Source of the DNA: Elusimicrobiota bacterium
GTDB lineage: Bacteria; Elusimicrobiota; Elusimicrobia; UBA1565; UBA9628
Assembly: GCA_028865585.1 (NCBI GenBank)
Contig: JAGWJU010000014.1
Location: 1-14,069 of the forward strand
DNA length: 14,069 nucleotides
Reading direction: 5' to 3'
The translations under genes and the position numbers were made by a program. The notes under the pieces are model-generated. The model was not told the origin of the DNA, did no database searches, and was given only the letters and a program-made list of their open reading frames with translations. Numbering within the stretch: the first letter of the stretch is position 1; each line of letters begins with the position of its first letter. Shown piece after piece: positions 7,519 to 13,462 of the stretch.

Positions 7519-7994
7519 GATTTTCTCCTTTTGGGGATGCGTCCCCGCGCCCCGGCTTTGCCGGAGCACGACCGGCAGAGGCCCACGATGCGGATGTCGT
7601 AGGCTTCGCCGGAAAATCCGTCGGGCAGGCCGCGGGGCAGTGAAAGCCCCGAGAGCCCGGCGTGCGTCCAGTCCTCCATGCGGCCGCAGGCCCGGCAGAC
7701 CAGGTGTTGATGGCGCTCCGCGTTGGCGTCCAAGCGCTGGGGGCCGCCGTCCGAGGCCACGCGCCGGATGAGTCCCGCCGCGGTCAAATCCTCCACGATG
7801 CGGTACACCGTGGGCAGGGGCAAGGACGGCCAGTTCTTTTTGACGCGCGAGTAAACGGCCTCGACCGTGGGGTGAAGCGGGTCCGCGGCCAGGGCTTCGT
7901 AAACCGCGCGGCGCTGGGCGGTCACGCGCACGCCCGCCGCGCGCAGGCGGCGGTCGGCCTCGGCCTGGCCAAGAAGCGGAGGGCGTCCTTCCAT
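7515..7994 (-). CDS. perR: Fur-family peroxide-sensing repressor (PerR type)
   Basis: DNA-binding repressor predicted to sense H2O2 by metal-catalysed oxidation of its own histidines. It has 159 residues. A winged-helix DNA-binding domain (11-85) includes GVRVTAQRRAVYEAL and the recognition helix LPTVYRIVEDL. The five regulatory metal ligands of B. subtilis PerR are all present at a constant +4 offset: His41, Asp89, His95, His97 and Asp108. Asp rather than Glu at 108 is the feature linked to peroxide sensitivity. CxxC pairs at 100/103 and 140/143 would hold structural zinc. A basic tail (KRRKS) is encoded by the dps ribosome site. ATG 7994 is chosen because it fits the family start and lies right after the promoter; a longer frame reaching back to 8054 would run through the palindrome. 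It probably controls itself and dps. Confidence 0.9.
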   Translation of the reverse strand: MEGRPPLLGQAEADRRLRAAGVRVTAQRRAVYEALAADPLHPTVEAVYSRVKKNWPSLPLPTVYRIVEDLTAAGLIRRVASDGGPQRLDANAERHQHLVCRACGRMEDWTHAGLSGLSLPRGLPDGFSGEAYDIRIVGLCRSCSGKAGARGRIPKRRKS

Positions 7995-8014
7995 ATGATA
8001 ATTATTATCATATG
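7992..8014. promoter_or_regulatory. Perfect 23-bp palindrome with Fur-type 7-1-7 box
   Basis: CATATGATAAT, a central T at 8003, then its exact reverse complement. The inner 15 bases (7996-8010), TGATAAT-T-ATTATCA, are identical to the Bacillus Fur consensus TGATAATnATTATCA. The PerR consensus is TTATAATnATTATAA. The palindrome covers the perR -10 region and includes the perR start codon (7994-7992), so a bound dimer would block perR transcription. It may also affect the divergent metH promoter. Confidence 0.85.
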
Positions 8015-8030
8015 ATATTATTTCTGTCAA
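8002..8030 (-). promoter_or_regulatory. perR promoter
   Basis: On the minus strand a perfect -35 TTGACA (8030-8025) is followed after 17 bases by TAATAA (8007-8002), preceded by TGA as in extended -10 elements. GATAAT (8009-8004) at 15 bases is an alternative. Initiation would fall at about 7995, right at the perR ATG, so the mRNA would be leaderless or nearly so. The -10 lies inside the palindromic box. Confidence 0.7.
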
Positions 8031-8035
8031 GCCCC

Positions 8036-8065
8036 TTGCGCCGGGGCACCTCAAAGGGCTACACT
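8036..8065 (+). promoter_or_regulatory. Candidate metH promoter
   Basis: TTGCGC (8036-8041) and TACACT (8060-8065) are 18 bases apart. The same -35 hexamer occurs before the CPXCG gene. Transcription would begin near 8072, giving a leader of about 97 bases. An alternative -10, TATTAT at 8016-8021, lies next to the palindrome but has no good -35. Confidence 0.35.
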
Positions 8066-8127
8066 ATGGGCGCAGCGGCGAGGATTTGTCCGAATTGCCC
8101 CGGCCTACTGGGAGCTAAAGAGGAGCA

Positions 8128-8158
8128 AAAGCCACGCCCAAGCGTGGCTTTATTTTTT
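8128..8158 (+). terminator. Intrinsic terminator directly before metH
   Basis: A 10-bp perfect stem, AAAGCCACGC / GCGTGGCTTT, with a CCAA loop, followed by ATTTTTT. It ends 2 bases before the metH ribosome site. Stem, loop and U-tract are all canonical for factor-independent termination. Confidence 0.85.
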
Positions 8159-8160
8159 AT

Positions 8161-8165
8161 AGGAG
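8161..8165 (+). promoter_or_regulatory. metH: metH ribosome binding site
   Basis: AGGAG lies only 3 bases before the ATG at 8169, closer than usual, and starts right after the terminator U-tract. It supports this ATG as the metH start. Confidence 0.7.
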
Positions 8166-8168
8166 AAC

Positions 8169-11100
8169 ATGGCAGAAAACGCGCAGGACCGCCTTCGCGG
8201 CCTACTGGAGCGCCGCATCCTTATTCTGGACGGGGCGATGGGTACGGCGCTGCAGAGCATGTCCTTGACTGCGGAGGACTTCGGAAGCCGCGAACTCGAG
8301 GGCTGCAACGAGCACCTGGTCCTTTCCAAGCCCGAGGTTATCGCGCGCGTCCATGAGAGCTATTTGGAAGCCGGCGCGGACATCGTGTCGTCCGACAGCT
8401 TCGGAGCGGTGCGCCACGTCCTGGCCGAATACGGCCTGCAGGATAAGACGCTGGAGATCGCGCGCACGTCGGCGCGCCTGGCCAAGGAAGCGGCCGCGCG
8501 CTGGTCCACGCCGGAGAAGCCCCGCTTCGCGGCGGGCGCCGTGGGGCCGGGCACCAAGGCCATTTCCGTCACCGGCGGCATCTCGTTCGAGCAGGTGCGG
8601 GCCGCCTACGCCGAGTCTGCGCAGGGACTATTGGAAGGCGGTGCCGACCTTCTCTTGTTGGAGACCCAGCAGGATACTCTCAACGTCAAGGCGTCCCTTC
8701 TGGGTTTTGAGGACTGTTTTAAAATCTTGGGCCGCCGCGTCCCCGTGATTTTGTCCGTTTCCATCGAGCCCATGGGGACCATGCTGGCCGGGCAGAACGC
8801 CGAAGCCCTGTGCGACGCCGTTTCTCATTTTGATCTTCTGGCCGTGGGCCTCAACTGCGCCACGGGCCCTGAATTCATGACCGACCATCTGCGCACCGTT
8901 TCGGATGTCTCGCGGTTTTCCACGATTTGCTATCCCAACGCCGGCCTGCCGGATGAGCACGGTTGCTACCATGAGGACCCGAAGACCTTCGCGCAGAGGC
9001 TTTCGCGCTTCGCGGACGAGGGCTGGCTCAACATGGCCGGCGGCTGCTGCGGCACTACGGCCGAGCATGTGCGCCTGCTCTCCCGCGCGCTCGAAGGAAA
9101 AAAACCGCGCCGCCCTGCCCGCCGCCCGCGCGCGGCCCTCTCGGGGCTGGAGTCGTTGGTCTTAGACGACGAAACGCAAAAACCGTTTTTGGTCGGCGAA
9201 CGCACCAACGTCATCGGCTCGCGCCTTTTCCGCGGCATGATCGCCGAGGGCCGCTTCGATGAGGCGGCCGAGGTTGGGCGGCGTCAGGTGCGCGGCGGAG
9301 CGCACATTATCGACGTGTGCCTCGCGGATCCCGATCGCGACGAGAAGTCGGACATCGTGCGGGTGCTCGAGCTTTTGGCCCGCAAGGTCAAGGTTCCGAT
9401 TATGATCGATTCCACGGACGCCGCCGTCATCGAGGAAGCGCTCAAGCGCTGCCCGGGGCGCTCCGTGGTCAACTCCATCAACTTGGAGGACGGCGAGGAG
9501 CGCTTCGCCAAGATCGTCCCGCTTCTGCGCCGCTACGGGGCCGCGGTGGTGGTGGGCGCCATCGATGAGGACAAAGCGCAGGGCATGGCGATGACGCGGG
9601 AGAGAAAGCTCGCCGTCGCGCGCCGCAGCCACGATCTCCTGACCCGCAAATACGGCCTGAGGTCCGAGGACATCATCTTCGATCCGCTGGTCTTCCCCGC
9701 GGCGACCGGGGACAAAAACTATTGGGGTTCGGCCGTGGAGACCATCGAGGGCGTGCGGCTCATTCATCGGGAGCTGCCCCGCTGCCGCACGATTCTGGGG
9801 ATTTCCAACGTGTCCTTCGGCCTGCCGCCCGCCGGCCGCGAGGTGTTAAACGCCGTCTTCCTTCATGAGTGCGTCAAGGCGGGCCTGGACTTCGCCATCG
9901 TCAACTCGGAGAAGCTCGCCCGCTTGATCGCGGTCTCGGAAGAGGAGAAGAAGCTCTGTTTGGATCTTCTGCGCTGGCATGGGCCGGGCGACCCGGCGCA
10001 TGCCGCGGGCTTCGACGCCGTGGCGGCTTTTACCGAGCGCTATCGGGAGGCCAAGGCCGCGCCCAGCATCTCCGAGCGGGCCAAGCTGCCCATCGATGAG
10101 CGCTTGAAGCGCAACGTGGTGGACGGATCGCGCGAGGGGCTTCTAGACGATCTGGCTTTCCTTATTAAGGAAAGAACGGCGCTCGACATCATCAACGGCC
10201 CATTGATGGCGGGCATGGACGAGGTGGGCAGGCTTTTCGCGGCCAACGAGATGATCGTAGCCGAAGTCCTGCAGTCGGCTGAAGTGATGAAAGCCGCGGT
10301 GGCCTTTTTGGAGCCCCATATGGATGCCTCCAAGTCCGCGTCGCGCGGCAAGGTCGTTTTGGCCACGGTCAAGGGCGACGTGCACGACATCGGTAAGAAC
10401 TTGGTGCACATCATTCTCAAAAACAACGGCTACGAAGTGCTGGACTTGGGCATTAAGGTGGCGCCCGAGACCATCATCGAAGCGGCGCAGAAGGCTTCAC
10501 CGGACTTGATCGGCCTCTCGGGGCTTCTGGTCAAGTCCGCGCAGCAGATGACGGCGACGGCCGCGGATTTGGCGGCCGCGGGCATACGCGTGCCCATCGT
10601 GGTGGGCGGGGCCGCCCTGTCGCCGCGCTTTACCGCTTCGAAAATCGCCCTGGCTTATCCGGAGCCCGTGGTCTACGCCAAGGACGCCATGTCGGGTCTG
10701 GACATCGCCAACTCCCTGCAGGACGCCGCGCGCCGCGAGGCGTTCCTCAAAAAGAACTTGGAGATTCAGGAACATCTGCGCCGGGTCTCCGCCGCGGCGC
10801 CCGCTCCGGCGGCTGCTTCGCCGCAGGCTCCGCAGTCCTCCGCGCGGCCGGCGGAGCATGACGTCCCCGTTCCTCCGGACTTGAAGCTTCACGTTCTGGC
10901 GGAGGTCGACGCCGAAGCCGTATTTCGCTATATCAATCCCGTCATGCTCTACGGCAAGCACCTGGGCTTGAAGGGCAATCCGGAGAGGCTTTTGCGCGAG
11001 AAAAATCCCAAGGCCGTCGAGCTCTTCGCGCGCGTGCGGGAGCTTCAAGACGAGATGCTGGCTCATGGGCTCTTGAAGCCCAAGGCGGTCTACCGGTTCT

Positions 11101-11684
11101 TCGCCGCGCGTTCGGAGGGCGACAAGCTCATGGTCTACGACTCTCCCGCCTCGGCTCAAGCGCTTGAAACATTCGAGTTTCCACGGCAGGCTTCCGGCGA
11201 GGGGCTTTGCCTTTCCGATTTTGTCCTGCCCGCGGCGGCCGGCCGGCCGGACTACGTGGCTTTTTTCGCGCTTACCTGCGGCGACGGCGTGCGCGAACTC
11301 TCAACGGCCCTGCGCGAGAGCGGGGAATACCTGAAGTCTTACGCGCTCCAGGCCGTGGCCATCGAGGCGGCGGAGGGCTTCGCGGAGCTTTTGCACGAAC
11401 GCCTGCGCGCGATGTGGGGCATCGCGGACGCGCCGTCTCTTGGCATGAAGGAAAAATTCCAGGCCAAGTACCGCGGCCTGAGGGTTTCCTTCGGCTATCC
11501 CGCCTGTCCGGACATGTCCGATCAGGCGAAGCTCTTCAAGCTCCTTGAGCCCGAGGCCCGCATCGGCCTGAAGCTGACCGAGGGCTTCATGATGGATCCG
11601 GAGGCCAGCGTTTCGGCCCTGGTCTTCCATCACCCCGGCGCGCGCTACTTTTCGGCGGGGCAGGGCGCCGCGGCCGCGGCCTAG
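8169..11684 (+). CDS. metH: Cobalamin-dependent methionine synthase
   Basis: Cytoplasmic enzyme that moves the methyl group of 5-methyltetrahydrofolate through cobalamin to homocysteine, giving methionine. It has 1171 residues (E. coli 1227) and all four modules in order. The homocysteine domain is about 5-310, with zinc ligands Cys230, Cys293 and Cys294 in GGCCGTT. The folate (pterin) domain is about 338-610. The cobalamin cap and Rossmann domains are about 640-870, with DVHDIG (738-742) in which His739 is the lower cobalt ligand. After an Ala/Pro-rich linker (874-904) comes the SAM-dependent reactivation domain, about 905-1165, with RVSFGYPACP (1105-1114) and KLTEGFMMDPEASVSA. Nothing essential appears missing. 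The gene stands alone, divergent from perR and convergent with tonB, and is probably controlled by the attenuator in its leader. Confidence 0.98.
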   Translation: MAENAQDRLRGLLERRILILDGAMGTALQSMSLTAEDFGSRELEGCNEHLVLSKPEVIARVHESYLEAGADIVSSDSFGAVRHVLAEYGLQDKTLEIARTSARLAKEAAARWSTPEKPRFAAGAVGPGTKAISVTGGISFEQVRAAYAESAQGLLEGGADLLLLETQQDTLNVKASLLGFEDCFKILGRRVPVILSVSIEPMGTMLAGQNAEALCDAVSHFDLLAVGLNCATGPEFMTDHLRTVSDVSRFSTICYPNAGLPDEHGCYHEDPKTFAQRLSRFADEGWLNMAGGCCGTTAEHVRLLSRALEGKKPRRPARRPRAALSGLESLVLDDETQKPFLVGERTNVIGSRLFRGMIAEGRFDEAAEVGRRQVRGGAHIIDVCLADPDRDEKSDIVRVLELLARKVKVPIMIDSTDAAVIEEALKRCPGRSVVNSINLEDGEERFAKIVPLLRRYGAAVVVGAIDEDKAQGMAMTRERKLAVARRSHDLLTRKYGLRSEDIIFDPLVFPAATGDKNYWGSAVETIEGVRLIHRELPRCRTILGISNVSFGLPPAGREVLNAVFLHECVKAGLDFAIVNSEKLARLIAVSEEEKKLCLDLLRWHGPGDPAHAAGFDAVAAFTERYREAKAAPSISERAKLPIDERLKRNVVDGSREGLLDDLAFLIKERTALDIINGPLMAGMDEVGRLFAANEMIVAEVLQSAEVMKAAVAFLEPHMDASKSASRGKVVLATVKGDVHDIGKNLVHIILKNNGYEVLDLGIKVAPETIIEAAQKASPDLIGLSGLLVKSAQQMTATAADLAAAGIRVPIVVGGAALSPRFTASKIALAYPEPVVYAKDAMSGLDIANSLQDAARREAFLKKNLEIQEHLRRVSAAAPAPAAASPQAPQSSARPAEHDVPVPPDLKLHVLAEVDAEAVFRYINPVMLYGKHLGLKGNPERLLREKNPKAVELFARVRELQDEMLAHGLLKPKAVYRFFAARSEGDKLMVYDSPASAQALETFEFPRQASGEGLCLSDFVLPAAAGRPDYVAFFALTCGDGVRELSTALRESGEYLKSYALQAVAIEAAEGFAELLHERLRAMWGIADAPSLGMKEKFQAKYRGLRVSFGYPACPDMSDQAKLFKLLEPEARIGLKLTEGFMMDPEASVSALVFHHPGARYFSAGQGAAAAA

Positions 11685-11696
11685 ACTTCGGCCGGG

Positions 11697-12419
11697 CTAG
11701 TCCTTAAGGCGGAAAATCATTTCCTGCCGGATGACCACGGCCACGGGGCCTGCGCGCGAGAGGGCCGGCAAGAATTTCATGATGGCCGCGGCTTTTTTGG
11801 CGGCCGCGTCGAAGGCCGGGCCCGCGCTTTGGACGACGTCGACCTTCCAAACCGAGCCGTCGGCGCCGATGTGGAGATTGACCAAGACCGTTCCCTCGCG
11901 TCCCGCGCGCCGCTCGCTTTCCGGATAGAGGCGCTGCAGGTTAGCCAGGACTTCGTCCCGGTTGAGCAGGCTGGGCATCCGGACCAGGTCCGCGCCGCCG
12001 TTGCCGCCGCCTTGCGGGGTGCCGTAGTTGGCGCCTTTCCCGGCGCCGCCGGTCATGGGCGATGCCCCCGTTCCGCTTTTGGCGCCGCCCGGAGTGGCCG
12101 TGGTTGGCGGCGGGGGCGGAGGCGGAACGGGCTTCGGCTTGGGCTCGGTTTTCATGGCCGGGCTGGGGGTAGGAATCGGCTTGACCGGCTTCACGGGGAC
12201 GGCCGGGAGCGCCGGCCCGGGCTTGGCATGCTTGGCCGACGCCTTGGGAGCCCCCAGCTTGGCCGGCCCCGTGCCCAGGAATGAAAAATGGGTCAAATCG
12301 ATTTCGACCGGAGCGGGGGGAACGCGCAGGTAGAGGAAAATCAGCAGGCCAGCCAGCCCGGCATGAATTGCGGCCGAGGCCAGCACGCAGTTGCGGAAAA
12401 GCCGGTTGTCCTCATTCAC
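11697..12419 (-). CDS. tonB: TonB energy-transducing protein
   Basis: Links the ExbB-ExbD proton motor in the inner membrane to outer-membrane receptors for iron chelates, B12 or other large substrates. It has 240 residues. One membrane helix at about 11-31 carries the Ser15-x3-His19 motif needed for contact with ExbB-ExbD. Residues 50-110 are a Pro/Lys-rich spacer including a run of prolines near 99-105, and 110-145 are Gly-rich. The TonB C-terminal domain covers about 155-238, including GTVLVNLHIGADGSV. The GTG start at 12419 overlaps the exbD stop as GTGA, so translation is coupled. The gene is convergent with metH, 12 bases from its stop, with no clear terminator between them. A TolA-like role is less likely because of the typical TonB C-terminus. 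Confidence 0.92.
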   Translation of the reverse strand: MNEDNRLFRNCVLASAAIHAGLAGLLIFLYLRVPPAPVEIDLTHFSFLGTGPAKLGAPKASAKHAKPGPALPAVPVKPVKPIPTPSPAMKTEPKPKPVPPPPPPPTTATPGGAKSGTGASPMTGGAGKGANYGTPQGGGNGGADLVRMPSLLNRDEVLANLQRLYPESERRAGREGTVLVNLHIGADGSVWKVDVVQSAGPAFDAAAKKAAAIMKFLPALSRAGPVAVVIRQEMIFRLKD

Positions 12420-12814
12420 TTGCCGGCGACCTCGAGGCCGATGCGCCGCGCGCCCGCCCCGCGGACGGCGTCCAGGACGGCCATGACCTCGCCGTAGCCC
12501 AGGCTTTTGTCCGCCGCGAGCGTGATGGAGAGATTCGGATCGCCTTGCAGCGCCGCGCCGAGGGCCGCCTTGAGCGCGGCCGCGTTGACGGGGCGGCCGG
12601 AGAGCAGGAGGCGCTTGCGCGCGTCGTAGACGATGGTCAGAGATTGGGCTGTTTCGGGCCGGGAATGGGCGGCCTTGGGTACGTTGATTTTAACCATCCG
12701 GTTGTGGATGAGGGGCGCCGTGGTCATGAAGATGATAAGAAGCACGAGCAAGATGTCGACGAGGGGCGTGACGTTGATGCTGGTGATGGGGCCATCGGGC
12801 CGCCCGGCGTGCAT
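12416..12814 (-). CDS. exbD: ExbD/TolR-family proton-channel subunit
   Basis: Inner-membrane partner of ExbB that helps turn proton flow into work for TonB. It has 132 residues: a short cytoplasmic N-terminus, one membrane helix at about 14-36 (INVTPLVDILLVLLIIFM) with the essential Asp at position 20, and a periplasmic domain at about 45-130. The ATG lies 9 bases after the exbB stop, and the TGA stop overlaps the tonB start. Sequence alone cannot fully separate ExbD from TolR, but the direct link to tonB favours ExbD. Confidence 0.93.
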   Translation of the reverse strand: MHAGRPDGPITSINVTPLVDILLVLLIIFMTTAPLIHNRMVKINVPKAAHSRPETAQSLTIVYDARKRLLLSGRPVNAAALKAALGAALQGDPNLSITLAADKSLGYGEVMAVLDAVRGAGARRIGLEVAGK

Positions 12815-12823
12815 GGCGCTGCG

Positions 12824-13453
12824 CTAAGCCGCGCGCCGGGCCGCCGGAGCGCGGCGCAGCCGGGCCAGCAGCAGGCGTCCCAGGGATTCCGTTCCGGAGA
12901 GAAGATCGGAGGCCTTTTTTTGAAAATAATTGTAGGCCACGACCGAGGGGATGGCGACGAAGAGTCCGACCGCGGTCGCCACCAGGGCGGTCGAGAGGCC
13001 CGCCATGACGGCGTCCGGCCCCGCGGCGTTGGCCGCGAGATCGTGGAAAGCCTTGATGACTCCCAGCACGGTGCCGAAGAGCCCGATGAAGGGCGCATTG
13101 TTCCCCAGGGTCCCCAATACCAGCAGGCGTTTTTCCAGGAACTTTTTTTCCTTTAAGCTGGCCGAGATGAGAATGTCCTCGAAGACCTCGGGATTGTCGC
13201 TGGCATCGTCTAAGGCGGCTCCCAGAATGCGGCCAGCCGCGCCGCCGACTTTCAGGGCGGAGCGCACGCCCTCCGCATCCTTGCGCCGGGCCAGGACTTC
13301 GGACTGCAGCGCGGCGAAGAGCTTTTCTTCGCGCGAGAGCACCTTCCAGCGCTCGAGAATGACGGCAAGCGCCGCCACGGAGCAGAGAATGAGGCCGTAA
13401 ATGACCCAGTTTCCGCCGGCCACGGCCAGGGCGCTGATAAGGGATGGGTTCAT
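12824..13453 (-). CDS. exbB: ExbB/TolQ/MotA-family proton-channel subunit
   Basis: Inner-membrane subunit that forms the proton-conducting ring with ExbD. It has 209 residues with three membrane helices at about 15-34, 112-138 and 150-173. The conserved channel threonines appear as Thr128 in GLFGTVLGV and Thr160 in ALVATAVGLFVAIP. The long cytoplasmic loop between helices 1 and 2 is of normal size. The tail is rich in Arg and Ala. The ATG lies 9 bases after the stop of the HEAT-repeat gene, with a modest AAGGA upstream. It forms an operon with exbD and tonB, which favours ExbB over TolQ. Confidence 0.93.
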   Translation of the reverse strand: MNPSLISALAVAGGNWVIYGLILCSVAALAVILERWKVLSREEKLFAALQSEVLARRKDAEGVRSALKVGGAAGRILGAALDDASDNPEVFEDILISASLKEKKFLEKRLLVLGTLGNNAPFIGLFGTVLGVIKAFHDLAANAAGPDAVMAGLSTALVATAVGLFVAIPSVVAYNYFQKKASDLLSGTESLGRLLLARLRRAPAARRAA

Positions 13454-13462
13454 AAAAGGTCC

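Larger units (their letters stand above)
8031..8168 (+). promoter_or_regulatory. Structured metH leader, probable attenuator or riboswitch of unassigned class
   Basis: The region before metH contains mutually exclusive pairings: GCCCC (8031-8035) with GGGGC (8043-8047), or GCCGGGGC (8040-8047) with GCCCCGGC (8097-8104). It also holds a near-perfect direct repeat GGAGCWAAAG (8111-8120 and 8122-8131), then an intrinsic terminator at 8128-8158. No plus-strand gene lies between perR and this terminator, so the terminator most likely acts on the metH transcript itself. I could not match the leader to the SAM-I, SAH or cobalamin riboswitch cores. The upstream pairings exist in the RNA only if transcription starts before about 8031. 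Confidence 0.5.

Noticed and set aside
8012..8054. Longer perR start upstream of 7994
   Set aside because: The extra residues would be encoded by the -35 element and the palindrome, and the homologous family region begins after Met at 7994.
8031..8130. Possible SAM-II riboswitch before metH
   Set aside because: GATTTG, then ATTGC and AGCTAAAG occur in the expected order, but the bases before GATTTG cannot form the P1 stem with those after ATTGC, so the pseudoknot does not close with normal loop sizes.
8066..8356. Small upstream open frame starting MGAAARICPNCPG
   Set aside because: It has no ribosome site, crosses the terminator and runs far into metH in another frame. The CPNC resemblance to a zinc ribbon is probably chance.
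11685..11696. Terminator between metH and tonB
   Set aside because: Only 12 bases separate the stops; short GGCC repeats nearby are too small and lack a T-run.
12281..13156. Long plus-strand open frame opposite tonB, exbD and exbB
   Set aside because: Its composition is low-complexity and charged, and the opposite strand encodes three clear family members.
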